This document shows positions 1 to 8,094 of a stretch of 37,152 nucleotides of DNA, piece after piece. Under the pieces are notes generated by a model that saw only the letters and a list, made by a program, of their open reading frames with translations, had not been told where the DNA came from and did not search any database. Origin of the DNA: Fibrobacteria bacterium (GTDB lineage: Bacteria > Fibrobacterota > Fibrobacteria > UBA11236 > JADFYW01); assembly GCA_015232855.1 (NCBI GenBank), contig JADFYW010000031.1, forward strand, positions 1-37,152, in the 5' to 3' direction. The position numbers were made by a program, and so were the translations under genes. Each line of letters begins with the position of its first letter. The stretch's first letter is position 1.

Positions 1-2
1 AC

Positions 3-326
3 GGGGATAGCTCTGTTGTGAAGCTGGATATTCTAACAGAAGATTTTTCTGATGATTATGAAATGATTTTCAAGCCCAATCGTTTAGTTGTATTGGGAAG
101 TGAATCCATCCTGGTGCCCCCCGATACGATTCAGATGCCGGATGGCATGAAAATTCAGAATGCGGAACATTATAATTATGCTTCAACTCTGATTGAATCT
201 GCTTTTTCCCCAGGTGCAGTGCAAATTTTTGGTACGAATCTGGTCCGGAGTAAAACACTGAAATATCAGTTAGAAGAGCGAAAAGGCTCTCTGTCCGTGG
301 GGTTCAGCTTTTTGAAAGCTGAGTAA
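3..326 (+). CDS. 3' end of an unidentified gene (5' truncated by window edge)
   Basis: An open frame enters from the left edge and stops at TAA 324-326, leaving about 107 visible codons. A GTG at 18 could be taken as a start, but the frame is open upstream of it and no Shine-Dalgarno sequence is visible, so this is most likely the C-terminus of a longer protein. The visible part is mixed alpha/beta, acidic at its start, and ends SLSVGFSFLKAE. There is no membrane segment and no motif that I recognise. It lies 290 bp upstream of the glycoside-hydrolase gene on the same strand, separated by a palindrome and a probable promoter, so it is probably not in the same operon. Function unknown. Confidence 0.5.
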   Translation, partial: GDSSVVKLDILTEDFSDDYEMIFKPNRLVVLGSESILVPPDTIQMPDGMKIQNAEHYNYASTLIESAFSPGAVQIFGTNLVRSKTLKYQLEERKGSLSVGFSFLKAE

Positions 327-401
327 CCAGGTAGTGTTACAGGTTCACGGGAAAACTGCGCCAAAAACAGCGCGTATCAGCTATACTTTTTGTATTCCAA
401 C

Positions 402-434
402 CCAATATTTTGTATTCATTATACAAAATATTGG
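402..434. promoter_or_regulatory. Perfect 13-bp inverted repeat, candidate operator
   Basis: CCAATATTTTGTA at 402-414 is exactly mirrored by TACAAAATATTGG at 422-434, with a 7-nt AT-rich spacer. It is AT-rich and has no following T run, so a terminator is less likely than a dimeric repressor or activator site. It sits about 110 bp upstream of the predicted promoter of the 617-6932 operon. Confidence 0.45.
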
Positions 435-540
435 ATAATGTTTAAATCAACTTTAAAACTATAAAGTGTTTAATATAAATGAGTTATAATGGATTTCTTT
501 AAAAATGAACGTGAAAACTAATGGTTTTTTTAATTTCTAG

Positions 541-581
541 TTGGGTAAAAACGAATTATAGCTTATATTCATTAGTATAAT
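541..581 (+). promoter_or_regulatory. Candidate promoter of the GH-porin-tctBA operon
   Basis: TTGGGT at 541-546 and TATATT at 564-569 are separated by 17 bp. A second possible -10, TATAAT, lies at 576-581. A strong GAGGAGG-like ribosome site precedes the ATG at 617. Confidence 0.35.
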
Positions 582-616
582 TCCCAGTTAACTGAGAAAT
601 TCAAGAGGAGGATATT

Positions 617-2134
617 ATGGGGCGGAATTGGAATCAGCTAACAGCTGTTATTTTAAAGAGTATTTTAATTTTCACGGCTATTTTTGCCACAGTACCGGTA
701 TTTTCATTGGATGCGAATGAAGCTGATACCAACAATTACCAGCACGGGCAAATAGCCCCTCATCCTCAACACCCAAAATGGCTGGTGCGTTGGGACTCTT
801 TAACTCATAACCATACTCAAGTTATGGTGGGAGGCCCTGGTGATCCGGAGGCTTTTTTCTGGAAGTCACAAAGAAAAGAAATGATTGATAGGATGATTGA
901 ACATGGCGGTAACTGTCTTTATTTGATGGCTGATGCTAGTGGCGATACTCCAAATGCAAGTTCTTATGTTGGAGGAAATCCAAATAACGGTTATGACCCA
1001 AGCGCTCTTGATGAATGGGATGCACTTTTAACTCATGCTGATACCAACGGTATTGTTATTCTGTTGTTCTTTTATGATGATAACAAAAACTACTGGGGAA
1101 CAAGGACAACCGTCCATCCTGAAGAAGAACAAAATATTAAACAGCTTGTGGAGCGTTTTGCTCATCTCAAAAACTTAATCTGGTCTTTTGCAGAAGAAAG
1201 TAATGAAGGTGGTAATGATTTACGTGCAGCTGATTTCGCTAATAAAGTTAGAAAATATGATCCTCACGATCATATGATGAGTATTCATACCATGCATATG
1301 TCAGATCAGAAGTATATAAATTCTGCAGCAGGTATCGTTGCCCAGACTGCGGCGTTAAACCATTTTGTGGTCCAGTGTAATACTTCTGTAGATGATGATT
1401 GGCATAAATGTGCAGTTAATTGCTTTAAAACATTCGGTCCTAAGGTTAGTATAAACATGGGTGAGAATACCGCACCGGGCCGTGATGATGTCTGGCGTAA
1501 AAGAATGTGGGCTGGTACCATGGGTGGCGGTGCAGTGCAAATGCAATTGCGTACCGATATTATCAATGCTAAACAGCAGGAACTTGTCGATTATAGAAAT
1601 CACAATAAGTTTTTTAATGCAACAGATTTTCATTTGACTTCTCCTCATGATGAACTGAAGAATGGAGCGACCCATTATACCCTTGCTGGTGGCGATAGTG
1701 TCTATATCGGATACAATGTGAATGCTACAGGTGATATGGGTTTCAAGGGTATGAAAATTCCCCAAGCTGATAATGAAGTATGGAATTTGACCTGGTACAA
1801 CTGTGTCACGGGTGAATCTACAATACAGGAAAATGTTACGGTGACCGGTGCGGATAATACTTTTCCTTTACCTGAGGGCGTAAGTGGTGAAGTGGCTCTT
1901 TATGCACGTTTTCACTATATTGATCCGGTCATTGACCATAAAATGGTCGCTGAACCCGGTTTTCAATTGTACAAGAAGAGTGTATTAATCAACGGAAGAG
2001 CCCCTGAGCTTGATGGTTCTGATATCCAAATTTATGATATTAAGGGTAAAGAAGTGAAAGGTCTTTCTGGCAAAACAAACAGCTTTGACGGTTTGTCGAA
2101 TGGAATTTATTTTTTAAAGAAAAACAGTAAATAA
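617..2134 (+). CDS. Secreted glycoside-hydrolase-like protein (DUF4038/GH140-like barrel)
   Basis: 505 residues. An N-terminal hydrophobic segment (about 10-30) is a signal peptide. Residues 45-340 look like a TIM barrel of the DUF4038/apiosidase-like type: R-M-I-E-H-G-G-N (92-99) early in the barrel, a strand IVILLFFYDD (146-155), then LIWSFAEESNEG around 187-198 and SINMGEN around 278-284. E193/E194 and E283 are my candidates for acid/base and nucleophile. Residues 340-432 form a beta-sandwich typical of this family (putative collagen-binding-like domain). The C-terminus (about 463-505) is an Ig-like sorting tail with YDIKGKEV and NGIYFLKK that ends before the last strand. A strong SD (AAGAGGAGG) fixes the start at 617. 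It is first in a same-strand run with the outer-membrane barrels and TctBA, suggesting that it releases the solute they import. The exact substrate cannot be told. Confidence 0.7.
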   Translation: MGRNWNQLTAVILKSILIFTAIFATVPVFSLDANEADTNNYQHGQIAPHPQHPKWLVRWDSLTHNHTQVMVGGPGDPEAFFWKSQRKEMIDRMIEHGGNCLYLMADASGDTPNASSYVGGNPNNGYDPSALDEWDALLTHADTNGIVILLFFYDDNKNYWGTRTTVHPEEEQNIKQLVERFAHLKNLIWSFAEESNEGGNDLRAADFANKVRKYDPHDHMMSIHTMHMSDQKYINSAAGIVAQTAALNHFVVQCNTSVDDDWHKCAVNCFKTFGPKVSINMGENTAPGRDDVWRKRMWAGTMGGGAVQMQLRTDIINAKQQELVDYRNHNKFFNATDFHLTSPHDELKNGATHYTLAGGDSVYIGYNVNATGDMGFKGMKIPQADNEVWNLTWYNCVTGESTIQENVTVTGADNTFPLPEGVSGEVALYARFHYIDPVIDHKMVAEPGFQLYKKSVLINGRAPELDGSDIQIYDIKGKEVKGLSGKTNSFDGLSNGIYFLKKNSK

Positions 2135-2196
2135 GCTGTTCTAAAACAGTACTGAATTAGAAAAATAGTTTCCATTTTTCTGGAAAGGTTTATGTA

Positions 2197-3459
2197 ATGA
2201 AAATTTTGTTTGGGTTGTGCTGTTTACTCCTGGTAGGAGTGAATGGCTACGCCATTGGGGATGAATCGGAAGAGAAAACTACCGGTATCACTCCTGTTGG
2301 TATTGTTGTTTATCAAGGTGGACAGGTCAATAATCCAGCTTATGAAAATGACCACCTTCGCTGGACCCAGGACGTTCTGGGGGTGTTGGGTTTCAAAGTG
2401 CAGCTTTCTCCCCGATTCAATTCTGTAATTGCCGTTAGAGGGAAACAATGGTTAGTGTTTCAGAACCCTAATGATTTTAACGATGATTTTAATTTTTCCG
2501 AAGTATATGGTAGCTATGCGGTTGGTGGTACCCCAGAGAGTCCCTGGTTTAACCTGATCGGTGGAATTTCAAATGTCAAGTATAATCAAGACGCTAAGCA
2601 CCTTGGTGAGTATTTGCTCAGTAGTGGTGCTTATTCTCCCTGGTTAGTTAATAACTTTGCTTTTCCTATGTATAAGGCTATGGGGGCGAGAGTTTCATCC
2701 CGATTGCTTGATGGGAAAATTCGGCAGGATTTGGTTTTATCGAGCGAGCGAAACTATCAACCCCATGGTGATTACTCGCTGTCTTATGTTGCTGGTGTGG
2801 CTTTGGGAGATTTTATTGATGTAGGGGCTGGTATCAGTTATAGCCGTTTGATTCCGGTATCCTGGGAAAAGCTTGAAGAAAACATTAAAACGAGGTATGC
2901 CAGGGATGATAGTGGGGAAGTGATTATTGAAGATGGCGATACCCTAAGGTATACCCCACGCGGAATGAAACTGGTAGCAAGGGCAAGTCTTGATCCTAAA
3001 GTTTTACTTCCTGCGATACCCTTTGGCCCCAATGATCTAAAAATTTATTCAGAAATAGCTTTACTTGGTGTAAAGAATTATGGCACTACCTATGACAAAC
3101 GGTCAGAGCGCATGCCGGTGATGTTTGGTATGCATATACCAACGTTTAATTGCCTGGATATTTTTTCTTTTGAGATTGAATACTACAATAGTCCTTACAG
3201 GCTGATTCCGGATATTAATCCTGATGCAAAAGAAAGTGTGGACGCATTTGTTGATAGAGACAACTGGCGTTGGGCCCTATACGCCAAGAAGACCCTTATT
3301 CCCGGCTGGTCGGTCACGGGTTTAATTGCCAGTGATCACTTCCGTTATCCTTATGAAGATGGTGGTTACTTTGAAGAGAGAATGCTTGCCTCAACTCATT
3401 GGCATTGGCGCTTTCGAGTAACTTATGATCTTGGTAATAGTGGTCTGAGTTTTCAATGA
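2197..3459 (+). CDS. Outer-membrane beta-barrel protein, Tct-associated (copy 1)
   Basis: 420 residues with a signal peptide at about 1-20 (KILFGLCCLLLVGVNGYA). The remainder alternates aromatic and polar residues with repeated amphipathic strands and short turns and ends with an aromatic-rich strand (HWHWRFRVTYDL) near the C-terminus, as expected for an outer-membrane barrel. It is clearly homologous to the next gene. Shared blocks are GQ-NN, DHLRW, the HLGEYLL-SGAY block near residues 139-151, the ERMP-M-G-H-PTF block, and DNWRWA-Y-K. No known porin family is recognised with certainty. Its position between a secreted hydrolase and tctBA suggests an outer-membrane channel for the solute of the Tct transporter. 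Its stop overlaps the next gene's first ATG (ATGA), indicating translational coupling. Confidence 0.65.
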   Translation: MKILFGLCCLLLVGVNGYAIGDESEEKTTGITPVGIVVYQGGQVNNPAYENDHLRWTQDVLGVLGFKVQLSPRFNSVIAVRGKQWLVFQNPNDFNDDFNFSEVYGSYAVGGTPESPWFNLIGGISNVKYNQDAKHLGEYLLSSGAYSPWLVNNFAFPMYKAMGARVSSRLLDGKIRQDLVLSSERNYQPHGDYSLSYVAGVALGDFIDVGAGISYSRLIPVSWEKLEENIKTRYARDDSGEVIIEDGDTLRYTPRGMKLVARASLDPKVLLPAIPFGPNDLKIYSEIALLGVKNYGTTYDKRSERMPVMFGMHIPTFNCLDIFSFEIEYYNSPYRLIPDINPDAKESVDAFVDRDNWRWALYAKKTLIPGWSVTGLIASDHFRYPYEDGGYFEERMLASTHWHWRFRVTYDLGNSGLSFQ

Positions 3460-4811
3460 ACAATGGGGCATATAAAAATTACAGTATGGGAATGTTAATG
3501 AGACTTTTGCTTCTGACATTTGTTCTCGGTACTTTTGTATTGGTGTCCAGGGGTAATGCCGATGAAGAACCTGTATTAGTTTCTCCTGAAATGATCCCTT
3601 TTGGCGTGGGTGCTTTTCAGGTGGGGCAATTAAATAATTATTACGCAAGAGATGATGATAAAGGTGATCATTTAAGATGGAACCAGTCTATGGTTGCCCT
3701 TATGGGGATGGATTCCCGGATTGGTACAAAATTACATACCCGTGTTGCTATGAAATTCCGTCGTTGGCTTTTTGCGGAACCTGAGTATTATACCGAAAAA
3801 GATATTAGTCTTGGTGAGGTTTTTGGTCGTGCTGCTTTTATTGGAACTATTGATGAACCGGTACTTTCCTTGACGGTGGGACAGACACATTTTAAGTATA
3901 ATAACGATGCTTTTCATCTGGGAGAATATCTTTTGCGTTCGGGTGCTTATCCTCCTTTTCTTATTAGTGATTTTGATTTTTCTAAATTTGAAGCACTTGG
4001 TTTTCATTTAAACGCAAATCTTTTTGAAGGCGCTTATACTCACGATGTGTTACTGACTAATGAGAAGATTAATAATCATCAGGGCGATTTTTCATTAACC
4101 TATATTACAGCTCTCAAACTGGCAGGCATTCTGGAAATAGGCGGAGGGATCACTTTTAACAGGCTTATCCCCATGGAACATGAGCCCATAGATTTGAACT
4201 TGTACCTTGATACAAGCTATGCTCCTGATTCAACACCCATTATAGATTCCTCCTATTATAAACAAGAGGGTACCAAAATTATGGGGCGCATTAATTTTGA
4301 TCCCAAGCCCTTGTTTGGGAGCGATTTATTCGCAGACCAGGAATTAAACTTTTATGCGGAAATTGCCGTGCTGGGCCTAAAAAACCAGTTTACTGCCTAT
4401 CAGAAAATTACCGAGCGGATGCCGATTATGGCTGGTTTTCATGTACCTACTTTTGGGTTACTGGATATTTTTGCTCTGGAGGTAGAATATTATAAAACAC
4501 CGAATTTTGTAGGCTTTAACGAGTTTCAAATGGCTTCAGTTCCAGGTGAAACCTGGTTTTCTACTCAGGATGACTGGCGTTGGGCTGTATATATGAAACG
4601 GAGTCTCCTTAAAGATTTGTTTATTACCGGTATTATTACAAGTGATCATTGGCGTCTTTCTCTTCAGGAGGGGGGAACCACTGATATTAATTTTCTTCCC
4701 TACAATAAACAGAGAGTGTCAACGTCACGGAATTGGTACTGGCGGGTAAGGCTTACCTGGGGTATAAATTCTGCCCTTGCGAGTATAGGACGTACAAGAG
4801 ACAACAACTAA
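3456..4811 (+). CDS. Outer-membrane beta-barrel protein, Tct-associated (copy 2)
   Basis: 451 residues, a diverged tandem paralogue of the preceding gene: same length class, same DHLRWNQ, HLGEYLLRSGAYPP, ERMPIMAGFHVPTFG and DDWRWAVYMKRSL blocks. The ATG at 3456 overlaps the upstream stop. Internal ATGs at 3486, 3492 and 3498 would give a more usual signal peptide (MRLLLLTFVLGTFVLVSRGNA), so the true start may be up to 14 codons downstream. The two paralogues could be partners in a hetero-oligomer or channels of different selectivity; the sequence does not decide. tctB follows after 10 bp, so the pair and the transporter very probably share a transcript. Confidence 0.65.
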   Translation: MNNGAYKNYSMGMLMRLLLLTFVLGTFVLVSRGNADEEPVLVSPEMIPFGVGAFQVGQLNNYYARDDDKGDHLRWNQSMVALMGMDSRIGTKLHTRVAMKFRRWLFAEPEYYTEKDISLGEVFGRAAFIGTIDEPVLSLTVGQTHFKYNNDAFHLGEYLLRSGAYPPFLISDFDFSKFEALGFHLNANLFEGAYTHDVLLTNEKINNHQGDFSLTYITALKLAGILEIGGGITFNRLIPMEHEPIDLNLYLDTSYAPDSTPIIDSSYYKQEGTKIMGRINFDPKPLFGSDLFADQELNFYAEIAVLGLKNQFTAYQKITERMPIMAGFHVPTFGLLDIFALEVEYYKTPNFVGFNEFQMASVPGETWFSTQDDWRWAVYMKRSLLKDLFITGIITSDHWRLSLQEGGTTDINFLPYNKQRVSTSRNWYWRVRLTWGINSALASIGRTRDNN

Positions 4812-4821
4812 TCAGGCAATT

Positions 4822-5397
4822 ATGAATGATGAAAAAGTAGACTGCAGTTCTGAACAGGCAGATATTACTCCTGAACAGCTATTTGCAGAACCAGAAGTAG
4901 ATCCGGTAGCAGAAAAACGATCAAAGCGCATAAAAGATATTTTCTTTGCGCTTATTTATGTTGGACTCAGTTTGTTGATTTTAACAGAGGGGAAGAGTAT
5001 TCTGGTTGAGCCGTCTTTGGCTCGTTTACCTAAAGTGTCTAATCCCGGTTCCACGATTTTTTTTATGGGTTGCCTTATGCTCACTCTGGGAGCAATACTT
5101 GGTATCATAGCCGCTTTTCAGGCTGGTAATCCTTTCAAATATTTTGTCGGTGCTAAAGACAGTAGCTTCTGGACATTTTTTATAAGTAAGCAGTTTCTTT
5201 TCCTTTTTGTGTTGGGCCTCTATATTTTTGCCCTGTGGGAGATAATTCCTTATTGGGCTTCAACGTTTTTATTTTTAGTGGTGGGAATGCTGATATTTGG
5301 ATCCCGGTCCTGGTTAAAAATTGCTTTAACAGGAGTTATCGGGACCGCAGTAATGACCTTTCTTTTCGGTACTGTCGCGCAGGTACTTCTACCTTAG
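4822..5397 (+). CDS. tctB: Tripartite tricarboxylate transporter small membrane subunit TctB
   Basis: 191 residues. A hydrophilic acidic N-terminus (1-36) is followed by about five hydrophobic segments (near 37-55, 78-99, 123-140, 146-160 and 166-188), the architecture of the small TctB subunit. TctB pairs with TctA in the inner membrane in a secondary, ion-coupled transporter that receives its carboxylate from the binding protein TctC. The P-x-L-x-R-x-P stretch before the second segment (65-70 here) also fits TctB. The assignment rests on topology, size and the directly adjacent TctA (20 bp). The cytosolic N-terminal extension of about 36 residues, rich in Glu and Asp, is longer than in typical members. 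Confidence 0.8.
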   Translation: MNDEKVDCSSEQADITPEQLFAEPEVDPVAEKRSKRIKDIFFALIYVGLSLLILTEGKSILVEPSLARLPKVSNPGSTIFFMGCLMLTLGAILGIIAAFQAGNPFKYFVGAKDSSFWTFFISKQFLFLFVLGLYIFALWEIIPYWASTFLFLVVGMLIFGSRSWLKIALTGVIGTAVMTFLFGTVAQVLLP

Positions 5398-5417
5398 CAT
5401 AGGTTTGTTTTTTTATT

Positions 5418-6932
5418 ATGGGTACAGAATCAATTCTTTCAGAAGTGTTAAGCTCCTTTGCTCCCGAGTTAATAGGGCTTGTTTTATTAGGCACATTTAT
5501 TGGTATGATAGTGGGATCCCTGCCCGGGTTAACCACAACCATGGGGCTCGCCTTGCTTGCCGGTATTACTTACAAAATGGACAGCCATTATGCTATATCC
5601 ATGTTGCTTGGATTGTATGTAGGCGGTGTATCAGGCGGTGCTCTTTCCGCCATTCTAATTGGCATACCAGGGACCCCCGCCAGTGCAGCAACAGCCCTTG
5701 ATGGATTGCCTTTGTCCATGAAAGGGGAAGGTGGCAAGGCCATTACGGTTTCTCAAATCTCTGCAGTTATGGGTACCTTGTTTGGTGTTGCCTGTATGTT
5801 GTTTTTAACACCCGTACTCTCTAATTTGTCATTAAAATTTACCTCAGCTGAATTTTTTCTGATAGCTCTCTTCGGTATTATGATATCGGGTTCCCTTTCT
5901 GGTCAGGACCTTCCTATAAAAGGCTGGATGGCTGGGGCCCTTGGTATTACGGTGGGTATGGTGGGGGCCGATGAACTCTCCGGGCACCAATGTCTTACGT
6001 TTGGTAACGCCAACCTTTTTGGTGGCATCCCTTTTGTACCGGTCATGATAGGTTTTTTTGGAATACCTCAGGTTATTGAAGGTTTGAGTACAAGTAATAA
6101 TAAAATAGTTACTGAAATTAAGAAAGTGAAAACGTCTCTTAAGGATGTATTCCAGCACTGGGCCACAGCAATTCGCTCTGGGGTTTCGGGTGTGGTCATT
6201 GGTCTTATTCCCGGGGTGGGTGAAGATGTGGCTGCCTGGGTATCTTATGGAATTGCCAAACGCATTAGTAAAAATCCTGATAAATATGGAAAAGGATCTT
6301 ATGAAGGTCTGGTAGCGGCGGAAGCCGGAAACCATGCGTGTATTGGTAGCGCTCTGATACCTCTTCTTTCACTGGGTATTCCCGGTAGTCCTCCTGCGGC
6401 AATTCTTCTTGGGGCTCTTCTTATCCATGGTATACGTCCGGGACCAATGCTTGTCATTGATAATCCGGCCTTTTTATATCAGGCTATTGTTTATATGTGT
6501 GTTGCAACAGTTGGCATGGGGGTGTTCACCTTATTGCTGGCTAAACCACTTACTAAAATTTTATCTATTTCGGCCTGTTATACAATGCCTATTATCACGG
6601 CTTTATGTGTGATTGGTGCCTGGTCCCTTAATATACAAGTGTTTGACCTTTATCTGGTTTTTATTGCAGGGGTGTTGGGTATTCTTTTTAAAGTGGGTAA
6701 TATACCTCCTGCGCCACTCATTCTTGGTATTATTCTTGGGCCTATGGTTAACTCGGGCTTTCGACGGGCTCTTCAGAGTACCCACGGTGATCTCTCTATA
6801 TTTTATACCCGACCCATCTGTATAATCCTGATTATTTCAATTGTGCTTCTGGTGCTCGCTCAATTAGGGCTATTTGGTTTTATTAAAAACATGATTATGC
6901 CTCCGGCTAAAGCTGAAGAGGGTAATCAGTAA
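5418..6932 (+). CDS. tctA: Tripartite tricarboxylate transporter large membrane subunit TctA
   Basis: 504 residues, full length for the family, with about 11-12 hydrophobic segments. Both internal signature regions are intact: GSLPGLTTTMGLALL (33-47) with GIPGTPASAATALDGLP (82-98), and the pseudo-symmetric second half GLIPGVGEDVAAW (262-274) with SLGIPGSPPAAILLGALL (318-335). TctA forms the translocation path of the TTT transporter. It ends the first transcript: a strong intrinsic terminator follows about 30 bp downstream. The substrate cannot be read from the sequence; citrate, tartrate, aromatic acids and sugar acids are all known for the family. Confidence 0.92.
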   Translation: MGTESILSEVLSSFAPELIGLVLLGTFIGMIVGSLPGLTTTMGLALLAGITYKMDSHYAISMLLGLYVGGVSGGALSAILIGIPGTPASAATALDGLPLSMKGEGGKAITVSQISAVMGTLFGVACMLFLTPVLSNLSLKFTSAEFFLIALFGIMISGSLSGQDLPIKGWMAGALGITVGMVGADELSGHQCLTFGNANLFGGIPFVPVMIGFFGIPQVIEGLSTSNNKIVTEIKKVKTSLKDVFQHWATAIRSGVSGVVIGLIPGVGEDVAAWVSYGIAKRISKNPDKYGKGSYEGLVAAEAGNHACIGSALIPLLSLGIPGSPPAAILLGALLIHGIRPGPMLVIDNPAFLYQAIVYMCVATVGMGVFTLLLAKPLTKILSISACYTMPIITALCVIGAWSLNIQVFDLYLVFIAGVLGILFKVGNIPPAPLILGIILGPMVNSGFRRALQSTHGDLSIFYTRPICIILIISIVLLVLAQLGLFGFIKNMIMPPAKAEEGNQ

Positions 6933-6961
6933 TCAGTCGTCAGTATTCAGTAAATAAGTGT

Positions 6962-6990
6962 GCTCCGCAAAAAATGCGGAGCATTTTTTA
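6962..6990 (+). terminator. Intrinsic terminator after tctA
   Basis: TGCTCCGCA (6962-6970) pairs perfectly with TGCGGAGCA (6976-6984) around an A5 loop and is followed by T6. It separates tctBA from the racemase-tctC transcript. Confidence 0.8.
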
Positions 6991-7074
6991 TTGGTTATAC
7001 ACATCCGGCTTACTGTTTACTGATAAACGACTACTTACTACTGACTACGGTTAAGTGAAAAATCGACAAAGCGG

Positions 7075-7103
7075 TTGATTGTTTAACGCATAGGTGCTAC
7101 ATT
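7075..7103 (+). promoter_or_regulatory. Promoter of racemase-tctC transcript
   Basis: TTGATT at 7075-7080, exactly 17 bp, then TACATT at 7098-7103 preceded by TGC (extended -10). It lies just after the tctA terminator and leaves a 5' leader of about 145 nt before the ATG at 7259. Confidence 0.55.
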
Positions 7104-7258
7104 GATAGCCTGTTTTAACAGATTTTGGAGTGTTTTTAGAATTTTCAGCTACAGTAAACAGGATCTTTCCTTCGTTTAAACGGGGAGGGCCAGGTGTGGC
7201 CAGTTAGAATGTTCCTGTACAAATCAGATTTCTTTCAACAAACAATGGAGTACGAATC

Positions 7259-7918
7259 ATGAAAAAGAAACTTGCATTAATTCATACAGTACCATGGTAT
7301 TACAATGCCATAAACAAACCATTTGCAGAACCTTTTTTAGAAGCTAATCCTGATGTGGAAATAATCAATATCATGGATGATTCTCTTTTAACAGAGGCTC
7401 TTGACAATCAGGGTCCGACCTTAAATATTATCCGTCGCATGGTGTTGTATTATGAAGCTGCAGCAGCTACCGGAGCAGATTTACTTATGTGCAGCTGTAC
7501 CACAATGGGCCCGGGGACCCGCGCTGCACGTGAGCTCATTGATAAGCCTATTATGAATATTGATGAGCCCATGGCCAAAGAAGCGGCTGCTATTGGTGGT
7601 AAGCTTGGTGTTTTTGCGACTGTTCCTACCAGTGCCCCCGCTACCAGAGAATTACTTAGACTGGAATCACAAGCCTCCGGCAAAGCTATTGAAATAAAAA
7701 CGGTAATTTGCCAGGAGGCTTTTACCAAGCTCCAGAATGGTGATGTTGCCGGTCATGACGAAATGGTGATTGGTGAATTGCAGAAACTGGAAAAAGAAGT
7801 AGATGTCATCGTATTGGGGCAAATCAGCCTGGCTCAGGTGACTTTTGACTCAAAAGTGCCTGTCTTGCAAGTGGGACACTCAGGTTTTGCCGCAGCGGGT
7901 GAATTACTTAAAGCTTAA
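7259..7918 (+). CDS. Asp/Glu/hydantoin racemase superfamily protein
   Basis: 219 residues, cytosolic, with the fold pattern of the Asp/Glu racemase superfamily: beta strand KLALIHTVPWYY at the N-terminus, the first catalytic loop LLMCSCTTMGPG (76-86) with C78 and C80, and KLGVFATVPTSA (115-126), which resembles the substrate-binding loop. At the place of the second catalytic cysteine the protein reads VIVLGQISLA (183-192), with Gln188 instead of Cys. That is seen in non-racemase branches of the superfamily, so isomerase, decarboxylase or deacylase-like chemistry on a small carboxylate is as likely as racemisation. A clear SD (AATGGAG) supports the start. Placement between tctA and tctC links it to metabolism of the transported acid. 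Confidence 0.75.
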   Translation: MKKKLALIHTVPWYYNAINKPFAEPFLEANPDVEIINIMDDSLLTEALDNQGPTLNIIRRMVLYYEAAAATGADLLMCSCTTMGPGTRAARELIDKPIMNIDEPMAKEAAAIGGKLGVFATVPTSAPATRELLRLESQASGKAIEIKTVICQEAFTKLQNGDVAGHDEMVIGELQKLEKEVDVIVLGQISLAQVTFDSKVPVLQVGHSGFAAAGELLKA

Positions 7919-7948
7919 TATGCAACAAATTAAACAACAATAACCAAA

Positions 7949-8046
7949 CGTCATTCCCCGGCTTGACCGGGGAATCCAGTATACGAAAAAAAACAAAATG
8001 CAACAAAAAATTAAGATGGATTGTCCGGTTGAACCGGGCAATGACA
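7949..8046. repeat. Palindromic repeat pair A (REPIN-like)
   Basis: Two 30-bp palindromic units in inverted orientation: 7949-7978 (stem ATTCCCCGG / CCGGGGAAT, loop CTTGA) and 8017-8046 (stem ATTGTCCGG / CCGGGCAAT), 38 bp apart. It sits between the racemase gene and tctC within the presumed transcript. Confidence 0.85.
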
Positions 8047-8094
8047 AAGTAAGAAACATTTTTTTTAAATTCACTTGTTAAAAGGAGTAACACT

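Noticed and set aside
2135-2196. Small hairpins between the hydrolase and the first barrel gene
   Set aside because: Short stems without a T run; more likely read-through, since the next gene follows at 62 bp on the same strand.
7949-8046. Intrinsic terminator
   Set aside because: The units are strong hairpins but have no T run, and the same units occur in many contexts in both orientations.
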